DNA of 64,000 bases, taken from positions 2,108,001 to 2,172,000 of the forward strand of contig OZ004581.1 of NCBI GenBank assembly GCA_963924555.1, in the 5' to 3' direction. Source of the stretch: Crambe crambe. Its lineage: Eukaryota > Porifera > Demospongiae > Poecilosclerida > Crambeidae. The position numbers were made by a program, and so were the translations under genes. Below the pieces are notes generated by a model, which saw only the letters and a list, made by a program, of their open reading frames with translations, was not told the DNA's origin and did not search any database. Each line of letters begins with the position of its first letter. Position 1 is the first letter of the stretch. Shown piece after piece: positions 49,501 through 60,639 of the stretch.

Positions 49501-52500
49501 TTTCAATGTAATTGTTATTGAGCAAGACTTTTAACAAGCAATTTTTTTTGCTCATTCTTTGATCATATTCTGCAGCTGTTATCGGAAAGGGATTGTCTTC
49601 TTTCGGAGTTGGATGACTTGAAGCAGATTACAGAAGCTGCAAAGCGAGAAAGGGTGCTTGCCATTGATGAAAAAGACCAGTTACTAAGAGAGTGAGTTTC
49701 TTTCGATGATGATCCTTTACCACAATACCATACCATTGCTGTTGCATACGGGAGACCCTTTACCATTGTTTCTTATTGCTGGAGACCCTTTACCATACAC
49801 GTTTTTATTTTCCACAGGGCACACTCTTTAAGGGTGACCATTAAAACAACACAAACAACTCTTAGCAACATAGAAGAAGAACGGGATGTCCTGAATGGGC
49901 AGGTGCGTGACCTACAGGACGAATTATCCTCTCTCAAGAAGGACAACGAGAAAGCCAACGAAATGAGGTCGTTAGCACTGGAGGAGAGGTCAAAGGTCAG
50001 TTTACATATGTGTTTAATTCTATATGAAAGTGGTTTAAGAATTATTGTATATCAAATCAACCCATTAATCAGCTCATATATCATATAATAACAATATCAG
50101 GTTAGGATGTTGTTTATCTTGTTTTATTGTTGATTTTCAGATCTGCTCTGATAGTCTCAGTATCTATAAAATTCATTGTACTTTAATTACGGTCCTTTTA
50201 GATAATAGCTGAGTGCTCTGAGCTTCAGCATGAGCTCCATGCCTTCCAGGCAGAGAGAGACGAGCTTTATGAAGAGACGCTTCAACTTCGATCCTCTCTG
50301 GATGAACTCGTGAGCGAGAAGAAGAAGATGTTGCAGGACCTTGACTGGCTCTCCAAGAAGAGCTCTGGATATGAAGCTGTGGCTCGTAACCTCAAGGAAC
50401 AGAATGAGGCACTCAGTGGGAAGGTGAGGCCTGAAGGAGAGAGAGAGAGAGAGAGAGTAAAAGAGAGGTTAATAACTATGAGAGAGATTCATAGCTACAT
50501 TGTGAGAGTGAGTGAGAGAATTTATAGCTATAAAAGAGAGGCTCATAGCTATGAGAGAGAGAAATGCTACAGCTTGCAACCTCAAGGAACTCAGTGGGAA
50601 GGTATGGGAGAGAGAGAGAGAGATGTAGATGTGTTCTAGTGGCTACAATTTTCCTGGTTAACATATCTCTTATCGAGAGAGAAAATCCTGACTATGTGTT
50701 CTTTTGTTGTATTTTTTTCCAGGTGCATGATACAATGGAGGTGAAGTTGAAGCGGAGCACTTCAGGGCAGCCCTGGGGCTTCACTATTGAAGGAGGCCGG
50801 GGGTCAGAATTCTACCATCAAGACTCCTCCATTGTCATCACAGGAGTAGCCAATCACACCCCAGCTCTGGGAATACTCAGGTACTGCTACCATAGTAACA
50901 GTGGAATAAAGAATCCTCTATTGATAAACTCTGTATAATTATAGAGGACAGCCCTAGCCCTAGCCCTCTATGCTAGGGACAATTTCATAGTATCCAGGTT
51001 CCACTGTACTGTGTCATTCAACCACAGCACCTAGCTATACTAAAGGGGTCCCAAAGTATTAACAATAGATAGAGAATACTTTAGTGTGTCATTCAACCCC
51101 TCTATTGAGGACACCTCTATACTAAGGAAGGTCCCAAAGTGTCCACAATAGAGAGGTTCCACCGTACTTCAGTGCATCATTCAACCTCTCTATTGAGGAT
51201 TGACACCTCTATACTAAGGACAAGCTCATTCATCTTCTCTTTGATAAGTATCATTGCCATTATATTATTTTTAGATTTGGTGACCGAATATTTTCGTTTG
51301 GTGAAAAGAATTTTCGTAACATCACAAGAAAGGAGGCAGCTGAGATGATCAGGTCATGTGACCTCACTAATGTTACTCTAGAGATTGGCAGAGCTTCTGC
51401 TAACATAAAGCCTACACCTGAAGTAAGTGGTCCTGGGTTCCACTGCACTGTACCTTAGTTCGTCATCCAACCTCTGTATTGAGGACACCTCTATACTCCA
51501 AGGTCCCAAAGTGTCTGCAATAGAGAGGTTCCATTATACTTTAGTGCATCATTCAACCTCTGTATTGAGGACACCTCTATACTAAGGACAATTTCCAAGG
51601 TCCCAAAGTGTCCACAGTAGAGTCATGAGCGTTGAGATGTACAGTGGAACTGAATTCCCTGAAAAGTATATTCAGGACACTTTTTGGGATCCCTCTGCAA
51701 TATAATCAGGACACCTATTACTGGTCCTGAAAGTGTGAGGTTCTGCATTTTTTTCCTACTTTGTAATGATCTTTTCTCTTCTTCTACTTGTACAGGAAAT
51801 TAAAATCCCTGGGAAGAAGGACTTCGGTTTTTCATACGAGAGTAGACTCTTTATAACCAGCACAGAAGAAGGTACTGCTGCATCAGACCTCCTCGTTGCT
51901 GGAGACGAGATCATACAGGTCAGTTAAAAAATCTCCTACGTCCATGATAAAGAGGTTCCACTGTACTTCAATCTCTGTATTGAGGACAAGGACAATTTCC
52001 AAGGTCCCAAAGTGTCCACAATAGAGGTTCCTCTGTACTTTAGTGCATCATTCAACCTCTGTATTGAGGACACCTCTATACTACCAAGGTCGCATGTTAT
52101 GCAGTAGTTCTGTTTTGCAGGTACAAGGAAAAAGTGCTTTCAATATGAAGCCATCAGTCTTGAAACAGCTTCTCAAATCCTGCAAAGACGGAGTAACCCT
52201 CACTATCCAACGTCCAGCCGGAATCAACCTACCTTCCATTGCATCCATGTCAAGTCATAAAACCCGTCAAACCAGTTTGACCGTGAGAGAAACCAGCGAA
52301 GTGTACTCCTTGTCGCTACAGAATGGGAGTAAACAGTCACAAAGACACTCAAACGAGTTCGTCCAATCTCCTGGTACACCGAAGTCAATAATCTCTGAAT
52401 CGAGTGCCGGGTATCATTCCCTCAACCACTCAATGCCGAGTGACCTCTCCAGCACTTTGATACCAGTCGGACCAGATTCCAAAACTGGTCAGGTGGGTTC

Positions 52501-53827
52501 TGGAGACGAAAATGGGTCGATGAGTAGACAGAGGAGGCAGTTTTCAAAGTACCTGTCAGATAGCGCTTGCTTTCAGGACCAGAACTCTTTTCAGTTCAGG
52601 ACGGGGTCTATGGGACAGAGTGGAACACTGCCGAGCCTGAACAGGACGACCTACAGGAATAGACCTGCCGATTTTTACCCTCCAAGGAGGAATACGACGT
52701 CTTCGTCTTTTCCTTCAAGAGCCTCATCAGGTAAGGAGTGGTCAAAGTAGCTAGTTATTGAATCTGTGGGCTCTTTGGGGGCTGCTGTTGGGACATGGTG
52801 GAATGGCCTGGTAGCTGGAATAGGTGTTGGGACATGGTGGAGTGGCCTTAATAGAGAGGTGGTCTCTGTAGGGAGGTTGAAATAGCTGGAATAGGTGCTG
52901 TTGGGACATGGTGGAGTGGCCTTAATAGAGAGGTGGTCTCTGTAGGGAGGTTGAAATAGCTGGAATAGGTGCCGTTGGGACATGGTGGAGTGGCCTTAAT
53001 AGAGAGGTGGTCTCTTTAGGGAGGTTGAAATAGCTGGAATAGGTGCTGTTGGGACATGGTGGAGTGGCCTTAATAGAGAGGTGGTCTCTGTAGGGAGGTT
53101 GGAATAGGTGCTGTTGGGACATGGTGGAGTGGCCTTAATAGAGAGGTGGTCTCTGTAGGGAGGTTGAAATAGCTGGAATAGGTGCTGTTGGGACATGGTG
53201 GAGTGGCCTTAATAGAGAGGTGGTCTCTGTAGGGAGGTTGAATTTGGAATAGGTGCTGTTGGGACATGGTGAAGTAGCCTTAAACAGGTGGAGGTTGAGA
53301 TCATAGTTGCTGTTGGAACATAATATGGCAGAGTAGTGATAAAGACAAATTTCACTGTGCATAGCTAGAATTTTCTGTAATGTACATGCTCTATCCAAAT
53401 AATCAATACCTATTGTGAGTGAAGAAATCAACAATTTGATTCCTATACTGACACAGGTCCTAGGCTTCGTACCACCAGCATGTCCGCATTCCGTTCCAAT
53501 CCGAGTAGCCCCAGTCCTAGAATGGACCCCATGATGCCGAGGTACTCACAGAAGGTGACAGGTCTGTCCAGAGGACTTCGACCAATTACAACTGTAGCAG
53601 AGAACTCGAACAAATCGTTCAGCATGTCTGCGGACAATCTGGACTCCGATACGTGTATTCCTGAAGTGAGTCCTAGACGTTCCGTCACGTCTCATTCCGA
53701 GTCACATGACCCACCGAACCCCCAGCAGTTTCAAGATAAGCATCATGTGACATCTGTGACCACACCCACTAATTACTCCCGGGGACACTTGAGTATGAGT
53801 ATGGGCAACATGCAAACTCATGTGTGA
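42756..53827 (+). CDS. Coiled-coil scaffold with two PDZ domains (DLG5-like)
   Basis: Ten coding exons (42756-42968, 49044-49253, 49576-49691, 49818-49995, 50202-50423, 50723-50880, 51275-51422, 51796-51918, 52121-52730, 53457-53827) join in frame into 782 aa. Residues 50-71 and about 140-313 are Glu/Lys/Leu-rich and predicted coiled coil (for example LLSERDCLLSELDDLKQ). PDZ1 spans about 314-415 (carboxylate-binding loop QPWGFTI) and PDZ2 about 416-515 (DFGFSYE, LLVAGDEIIQVQG). The rest is Ser/Arg-rich and disordered, ending in Thr-His-Val, which fits a class I PDZ ligand. Coiled coil followed by PDZ domains resembles DLG5-type polarity scaffolds, but the SH3 and guanylate-kinase modules are absent, so orthology is not claimed. 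Such proteins usually act at the cell cortex. Its last exon is partly duplicated downstream. Confidence 0.85.
43007..43195. repeat. 110-bp tandem duplication with a distant inverted copy
   Basis: The block starting 'gattactaga/tagccttggg' occurs at 43007 and again at 43117. A diverged inverted copy with 'acttctgtcatgtgttccat' lies at about 48002-48100. All are in the same intron of the PDZ gene. Confidence 0.85.
43878..43936. repeat. CA then GA microsatellite
   Basis: About 20 CA units, then 'ggagagagagagaga'. Confidence 0.95.
44276..44600. repeat. 74-bp minisatellite family, array A
   Basis: About four units contain 'agagaccacctctctattaa' and 'ccatgtcccaacagcaccta'. The same family occurs at 45005-45175 and 45655-45830 (same sense) and at 52770-53290 (inverted). 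Confidence 0.9.
45005..45175. repeat. 74-bp minisatellite family, array B
   Basis: Two to three units lie in the same sense as array A. Confidence 0.88.
45655..45830. repeat. 74-bp minisatellite family, array C
   Basis: Two decayed units lie in the same sense as array A. Confidence 0.8.
46078..46196. repeat. 21-bp minisatellite
   Basis: Five to six units of 'gcattagagattactagtgt'. Confidence 0.85.
46532..46582. repeat. GT microsatellite
   Basis: About 22 GT units followed by a G-rich run. The Cys-Val frames are artefacts. Confidence 0.95.
47040..47640. repeat. Degenerate repeats in PDZ-gene intron 1
   Basis: There are three copies of 'ttcattgacaaagatgaact' type, then four of 'gtcagctaaggctggaagca' with 'gtgctgaaatgtgatcaag'. 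Periods are irregular and no gene is seen. Confidence 0.65.
50950..52085. repeat. Dispersed 'gaggttccactgta' repeats in three successive PDZ introns
   Basis: Copies lie at about 50990-51220, 51440-51620 and 51940-52085, between and around the PDZ-coding exons. Each has 'cattcaacctctgtattgag' and 'ctctatactaaggacaattt' words in the same sense as the copy at 33205. A second dispersed word, 'gggatccctctgcaatata', is shared by 51690 and 42006. Confidence 0.8.
52770..53290. repeat. 74-bp minisatellite family, array D (inverted)
   Basis: About seven units of 'ggtgctgttgggacatggtg' plus 'gagtggccttaatagagagg' fill the last intron of the PDZ gene, in the opposite sense to arrays A-C. Minus-strand open frames repeat a Tyr/Pro/Thr-rich unit and start with the same ATG in each unit; they are artefacts of the array. 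Confidence 0.92.
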
Positions 53828-54598
53828 GAAAAAAGTTGCTTTCACTATGTATTGGCAGTAACTAATATTTTTTATATTTACTTTTTTGTATTATGTATCA
53901 GTTTTCTATGTATTCATAATGATTTTTAGCTTCATTAGCTTGACTATATTAAATCATGTGCATGTCAGGTGGTAGCTAGCCGCTATATATAGCTGTATCC
54001 ATGGCAATCCATTTCAGAAATTATAAAATGATTAGATCAACTGCAAGCTGTGTACTAAGTCTTGAGTACAAAGTCAAAGTATTCCTGCTGGTCGACTTAT
54101 TCTGCCAATGGCATAATGATTCTACTTGCACAATAAATTTCTCCCTTCCCCTGCCCTATTGTTACCGAATTAGTATAGTGGAATATATACACTCCCTAGC
54201 ATTTCATAAGTGTTGGCAGGGACCATCTTGGCTTCTGCCTCCCCCCCCCCCCCCCACCACCACCACCACCACCAGTTTGAAATTACATTATCTGAACCAC
54301 TGTACATGCAAGAATAGGATCTAAGAAGTGACATTCCCTATAAGACTAGTCAACACTAGACATCCCTGCTGCTTTCAGTTTGTTTTCCCTGTGAATATTT
54401 ATTTAACAACAGTCACTTAGAGAAATGTATAATATATTGTTTGTATAAACAGTAACTTGATAGGTATTTCTCCACATGTAGCAAGCAAAAACAAAAACTG
54501 ATTAAAAAACAACAAAATTCCATATTCATGCTGGCATGACTGCAAAGAATTACTAAATTCTGTCAAGTAGTTGCTATAATGATGTATACTATAGTAAG

Positions 54599-55551
54599 AT
54601 GGCCCTGCTTTTTATTCATGGTAAGCTAAGTCGTTAAAATGTAGCTATGTATTACGTAGCTACCCAGCTCTCTGAATTGATTCATTTTCTTCTGATGTGA
54701 TTGAAATTTCTTGTGAATTTTCTTGATAGCTAGCTACATTGTAGTAGGAATTCCTGGTGGATTTTCTTGATACACTGTTGCTAAGTAATTAAGTAGGTAA
54801 CTTGGCATGCCAAATAATGCAGAAATTGGCTAAACCTATACAGATCAACAATCTTCTTCAAATGATCCACAGTACATTAGTGGTGGTGCAGGAATTGCTA
54901 TGGGACTTTTCATTGGAATGGCACTGACATTGTTTATTTACAGCACCATACTAATGATATGGTGCATTACCAAGAGGCAACGATACAAAGAAGAAGGTAT
55001 AACATTGCATGTAGCTAGCTATAATCATGTAGCTATAAGATCCCATCTGAAAGACAATCATTCATTTTGATAGCTACATATCTAGCTACCAATTCCAATA
55101 AAAGAGTCCACAAACACTTAATTCTGAATAGCTACTTAAAATTTTTGGTGGTTAATATGTGTTAGACCAATTTTCTTCTCATAGAACCTTTGCCTTGATC
55201 TTCTTTCCAATACAATGTCAAGTATATACTTCCTTCTCAAGCGACAGCCTATATTCCTTAATTACTCTCCACATTCTCACTGTTTTTTCACCCTTGCATC
55301 ACATTAATCTTAGCTCAGGCTTTGCATTGCATGACTAGATTTTAGATTTGTGTGTGGTGATGTCACCATCAATTCAATTGGCCATCGGATAGCTACCATC
55401 AATTTGATTGGCCAGCTAATGGTTTTACAATTATGTAGCTATGCAACATTCAGCTGCAACAGACAAGATTGAAATGTCAAGCAATCCAGTTTATGGAGTA
55501 ACAACTCATGTCTCCTCCACTACTGAAGACTATGATATTGTGCTACAGTGA
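54599..55551 (+). CDS. Receptor-family gene lacking its ectodomain exon ('headless' paralogue)
   Basis: Three exons are seen: 54599-54620 (MALLFIH), 54844-54996 (membrane exon, FIGMALTLFIYSTILMIWCI) and 55454-55551 (tail with NPVYGV and DYDIVLQ, then TGA). All junctions are phase 1, so they join in frame to 90 aa even though the ectodomain exon present in the sister gene at 58233 is missing. The spacer 54621-54843 keeps intron sequence matching both flanks of the sister's ectodomain exon. The protein would have only a short extracellular stub, a membrane helix and the intact tail. It could be a functional short form or a gene on its way out; all three exons being undamaged favours some retention. 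First-exon assignment is the weakest part. Confidence 0.55.
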
Positions 55552-55689
55552 CTAACACTCTTAATGCTAGTAAATAGTGTGACTGAAGTTCAACTTCATT
55601 TGTAACTACATGCACATAATTATAGCTAGATATAGTCTTGAAATTTTGCTTCTTTATTATGACTACAGCTAGCTAATAGCTAGCTACAC

Positions 55690-55980
55690 TCAGCTGCGAC
55701 AGACAAGATTGAAATATCAAGTACATAATCCAGTTTATGGGAGTAACTCATGTCTCTTCTGTGAAGGTAGCTAGTTTTGGTCAGTTCCCAGCCCCATGCA
55801 GTATCATGTCTTTGAAGATCCCCCTATTATGGTCAAAGAATTAAATGCACCCTGCAGGGAAGCTCCATGGTGTCATGCAGTGCCTCCAATAATTATTCAT
55901 ACTGCTCTTTGGTCTATATTCTATATAGTAGGTCTAGATCTAGGGCCTCTCTTCCTCCAGAATTTTAATGTCTTTGCAGG
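55690..55980 (+). pseudogene. Decayed tail exon and ectodomain exon of the receptor family
   Basis: At 55692-55755 the sequence matches the tail exon (DKIEISS..PVYG) with indels. At 55773-55980 it matches the ectodomain exon of the 58233 gene ('ggtcagttcccagcc', 'tatcatgtctttgaagatcc', 'catactgctctttggt', 'ctcttcctcca') with large deletions. No continuous frame remains. Confidence 0.75.
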
Positions 55981-56068
55981 TTGAAATAGTTGTAATAGCT
56001 ATATAAGTGCTGTTGGAACATGGTAGAGTGGTGATCTGATCAGACTGATTTTTCACTGTCCTAACTAG

Positions 56069-56345
56069 GCTTTGTGCCACCAGCATGTCGCATTCCTTTC
56101 CAATCTGAGTAGTCCCAGAATGGAATGGAATGGACCCCATGATGCCAAAGTCATAGAAGGCAACAAGTCTGTCCAGGGGACTTCGACCAATCACAACCAT
56201 AGCAGAGAACTCATTCAGCATGTCCAGACTCTGATATAGCTACATGTATCCCACCAATACTTCAAGAACATCATGTACATCCGTGACCACACCCACTAAT
56301 TACTCTCAGGAGACTTGAGAGTCAACATGCAAACTCATATGTGAT
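56069..56345 (+). pseudogene. Decayed copy of the last exon of the PDZ gene
   Basis: The sequence follows 53466-53830 in order ('ccaccagcatgtc', 'ggaccccatgatgcc', 'cagtctgtccag'-like, 'ggacttcgaccaatcacaac', 'caactgcaaactcatatgtga'-like end) with several deletions and shifts. It lies 2.5 kb downstream of the real exon and shows that the end of the PDZ gene was duplicated in tandem. Confidence 0.85.
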
Positions 56346-56459
56346 GGAGAAAGTTGCAGTAGCTAGTATTTAAAATTATCACTTTGAAGCTTCTTTAGCT
56401 TGTATAACTAGCTAATCATCAACAAGACTGTAGTTTTTATTGCAAGACTGATTGTTACA

Positions 56460-56605
56460 ACAAGGATAGCCCCATAAGGCCATTTTCATGAGAGATAAGC
56501 ATCATGTGACATCTCCATTAATTATTCCCGGGGACACTTGAGTATGAGCATGGGCAATATGTGTGATGAGAAAGTTGGTAACTAATATTGTTATCACGTA
56601 GCTAT
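56460..56605 (+). pseudogene. Second decayed fragment of the PDZ last exon
   Basis: The words 'gataagcatcatgtgacatc', 'cccggggacacttgagtatg' and 'gagaaagtt' match 53735-53840 but not the fragment just upstream, so this is a separate copy. Confidence 0.8.
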
Positions 56606-57734
56606 ATTACTTTTTGTAGTTACGTATAGCTAGCTACATCAGTTTCTATGTATTCATTAATTTTTAGCTTCATTAGCTTGACTATATAACTAATCATTGC
56701 ATTGTGAATGGTAGCTAGCTAGCTATAGCAAGTAAAAGCATTTGCACAAACTAAAATCATGTGCACAATAGATGGTAGCAGCTGTAATTCTATGGCAGTC
56801 CATTCACGACAAAAATATCAAAAAACAACAGTATTACAGTATCAATTATTATGGAGGTGTAGCTAATACCTCAATGTAGATCAGCTACACACCTACAGAC
56901 CAGCTGAGGTGGATGGGGTTGTACGTGTAAACACAACTTTGAACTTTGATTTATTCTGGGCACAGGCTATTAGCTAATAATCATACGTAATAATAAGCTA
57001 AGTACGTATCAAGTCAATTTTTTTTTGCTAAAAATGCATGTCAGATTTGCCTGCATGGTTGACCTTGTTCTAGCTACGTACCAATTGTATGATGATTCTA
57101 GCACAAGTTTCAGTGATAAATTATAGATCTCAATCATCATTATGCCTGTACGTAGCTACAAAGTTCAAGTCATCACAAGTCGAGAAGAATAGTCTTAGAT
57201 AAAGAAATGTACAAGTGTTGGCAGGGACCATCTTGACTTCCAACCACCCTGCCCCCTCTACCTGTTCAAAATTACATCGTCTGAACATATTATCAGAGCA
57301 TCCACTGTGGATGCAAGGAAGAGGATCTAAGAAGTGACTATTAAAATTATTGATATATTTCCTAGTCATTATTTTCATATCAACATTAGACAGCTGTTTT
57401 CAGTTTGATTTCCTGTGATCATTTTTTGCAGCTTTTCATTAATATCAAGTGTGACTTGGAGAAATGTACATAGCTACTAATATAATAGCTAGTCAGTGTA
57501 AAAAACAGTTAGATTTCTTAGTCCTTCTTGATTGATATTTCTCCATGTAGTTATAGCTACAGCTAGCAAAACAAATCTGACTAAAAATAATTACCCCATT
57601 TCATGCATTCATGATTGCAAAGAATTATTGCAGTCCAATCAGGTAAGAAAATAAAATAGCTTGCTGATAAAATCTTTCCTGGTGCAGCCAAGATTACTGA
57701 GCTTGATACGCCACACACTGCCTCCGACTTCAAG

Positions 57735-57883
57735 TTCTGAATGAAGATTCAGATTTGGTTGCAGATTCAAAATAATCCACAGTACATTAGTAGTTGTGTG
57801 GGAATGGCCATAGGACTTTTTCATTGGAGTGGCACTGACATTGTTTATTTACAGTACAACAATAAAAAAGGCAATGAAGAATT
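57735..57883 (+). pseudogene. Decayed membrane exon of the receptor family
   Basis: 'aataatccacagtacattag' and 'ggcactgacattgtttattt' match the membrane exons at 54844 and 59470, with frame-changing indels. It belongs to the duplicated segment that starts with the PDZ exon fragment at 56069; the sequence between (57200-57640) matches 54200-54600. Confidence 0.8.
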
Positions 57884-58232
57884 TAGGTGTGTGTATGAGA
57901 GTAAACTACTAGCCATTATATATAACTATATTGTAGCCAGCTGGCTATATAGCTACAAAATTAATGGCATAAGCTGAAAGTAAGTCCATACCCATAACAA
58001 AGACCATCCTGCTCCATAAAAGAGTCCACAACCATACCTAATTATGTATATTACAGCAATCTCTAGTTAATTGAAATACTTTCAATATTTACCAACAAGC
58101 CATAATACAGCTAACAAAACAAAATAAAGTATGAATCACCTAATTTCATTATGAATGTGAAGAATTATAGCTAGTTTCTATCAGATTCTGTCAAGCAGTT
58201 GCTGTAACTATAATGATTATGATGATGTATAG

Positions 58233-60484
58233 ATGGCCCTGGTTTCTATTCTATTGTCTAATGGTAAGCTAAGCTTACATATATTCATTCAGCAAGCGAG
58301 CGGAGTGAGCGAGCATGCAGACTCTCAGATCATGACTAGGTCTACACTCCACAATGCCCCAGGTGTATAGGTACGAGGCTATAGGCCATTAGTAAGTGGA
58401 TTGTAGGCACTAGATAGGCTTTATCTAAGTGCTTTGTGGTAAGCATACCTGCCACTTACATACTCAACAGCGAAATCTTCTAAATAGCACAAGGAGTTGA
58501 AGCACAATGAATAGCTATCAGCTCAAAAAGCCTATAGGAATACTAGCTTGCTCGCTCGTTCGCTGTGATGCACATTGCCCTAGTTAGCTACATATTATGT
58601 AATAGACTAGCCCAGCTCTCTGAGTTGATTCATTTTTATTCATTTAAGGTAGTCGTGGTCAGTTCCCAGCCTCAGTATCGTGTCTTTGTGGATCCACCTG
58701 TTATCATTAATGGACATGCTGATACAACTTACGTCAATTGCACCCTGTGTTTCAGGGAAGTCAATATCAGTTTCTCCAATGATTCATACTGTTCTTTGGG
58801 TAGGATGGTTTATCCTATCAATGGTACTGATGAACCACCTCAGACGCTAGATTTAGGGCCTGGAGGGAACTCTCTTCCTCCACAATTTCAAGGTCTTGGA
58901 GCACTTGCAACTATTGAAGGAATTAGGAATGGGACTCTATATCCTATAATATATCACTTTTCTACTTTCGGTTACAGATTTCCAGGTGCTGTGGGTCGAA
59001 TTATTGGTTTTCTTAATGTGAAGTTCGGAGTGTATTGTCTACCTGAGTTTACTGGTAGCAACTGTTTGACATCAATTGCAACGTCTGCTGTGACTGAACT
59101 AGGAATTTCAACAACAGTGTATCAAGAAAATCCACGAGAAATTCCAACCACACCAGGAATTGCTACTACAATGTATCAAGAAAATTCACAAGAAATTTCA
59201 ATCACATCAGAAGAAATTCCAAAAGAAATCATGACCACACGAGAAGTTATGACCATACAAGGAAGTCCTACTTCCAAAGGTAATTAGGCAGCCTCATCTG
59301 AATGGTACATACTCTCTACATTATTATGTATGGCCTAGCTAAGAGGTTTGGTTCGTCAGTATTGAGTAATTATGTAGCTAACTCATACAGCTTCATACCA
59401 TGTAGGAGAAGTAAGCCAAATAATTATTACGTACGTATAGCAAAATATGAATTGGCTAAACCTATACAGATCAACAATCTTCTTCAAATAATCCACAGTA
59501 CATTAGTGGTGGTGCAGGAATTGCTATAGGACTTTTCATTGGAATGGCACTGACATTGTTTATTTACAGCACCATAATAATAATAATATGGTGCATCAAG
59601 AGGAAAGAAGAAGGTACGTATGACAGTGAAGTTAATGCCCTACCATTAAATGTAGCTACTGTAGTTAGCTAGCTAGCTATGTCCCATCTATTGCACAATG
59701 CATGGATATAGCTACAATTAAAATTTAATGACACAAGCTGAAGGGATAAATGGCATAGCTAGCTCCATAAAAGAGTCCATTCTGAATATTTACATGTGTG
59801 ACAGTCAAGGGTAGAAATCAAACTTTATTCACGCTTTCTACTTTTGACAAAAAAAATTCAAAAGGCAGAAGAAAAATTTATTGTAAAGCATCAGTCATGA
59901 CGAAAGTAGCTATATAAACTTCGACTAAAACGTGAATAACATTTTGATTTCTACCCTCGACTGTCACATGTTCGAAGCTTAATTGCTACTAACCTCCAGT
60001 TGTCTCACTCTTTTCTATAATAATTTACAAATGCATACTACCACGTACTAGTACTGGGAAATTAAAACTCACTTTTAAATCTCTTATTTTCACTCTGACA
60101 GGAAAAGGAGGGAGGGTCAGCTAATTAGCAGTTCAAAACTCAATAATTAGCTATAGCTATATGTAACTATAGCTATAGTTATGTAGCTAATACTCAAAAA
60201 AAATTGCTGGTTAAAAAATTTGTCAGACCAGTAGCTAATGCCAAGTCAATTGCTGGTTACTTTACTTGAAACTATACAACCATGTTAGCTACCTGACTAG
60301 ATTTGTGTGATGATGTCACCATCAATTGATTATTTTTGTTACAACTACGATAATGCAACATTCAGCTGCAACAGACAAGATTGAAATGTCAAACAATCCA
60401 GTTTATGGAGTAACAACTCGTGTCTCCTCCACTACTGAAGACTATGAAATTGTACTACATAATTATAGCTACTTAGCTACGTAG
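58233..60484 (+). CDS. Single-pass membrane protein, divergent MNNL-like ectodomain and NPVY tail
   Basis: Four exons (58233-58263, 58653-59279, 59470-59613, 60366-60484) join through phase-1 junctions into 306 aa. MALVSILLSNVVVSS is a signal peptide. Residues about 16-165 form a Cys-containing ectodomain (CTLCFRE, YCLPEFTGSNC) with several N-x-S/T sites. Residues 166-228 are a Thr/Glu stalk with a repeated VYQEN/MYQEN unit. The membrane helix is about 232-258. The tail has NPVY at 278-281 and DYEIV at 293-297, resembling PTB- and SH2-docking sites. The arrangement of CFRE and of the last Cys cluster parallels the MNNL-type gene at 61872, so it is probably a diverged paralogue. The sister gene's stop after ...IVLQ is lost here, adding eight residues. 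Function is not known; surface recognition or signalling is likely. Confidence 0.75.
59797..59968. mobile_element. ~170-bp MITE in the receptor-gene intron
   Basis: TGTGACAGTCAAGGGTAGAA at the left is inverted at the right end (TTCTACCCTCGACTGTCACA), with one mismatch in 20. The inner parts ATTCACG/CGTGAAT also pair. It lies between the membrane and tail exons and is absent from the matching intron of the 54599 gene. Confidence 0.8.
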
Positions 60485-60639
60485 CTAATAGTATAAATTA
60501 TATAGTGTGACTGAAGTTCAACTTCACTTGTAGCTAGTAGCCACCCATTTCATTTTTTCTAATACCCCACATGCATAGATATATAGCTATACATAGCTAG
60601 CTACGTAGTCTTGAAATTTGTGACTATAGCTATACACTC

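Noticed and set aside
52675..53434. Series of minus-strand frames starting MSQQHLFQ
   Set aside because: They are the 74-bp minisatellite read on the other strand; each unit supplies the same start and peptide.
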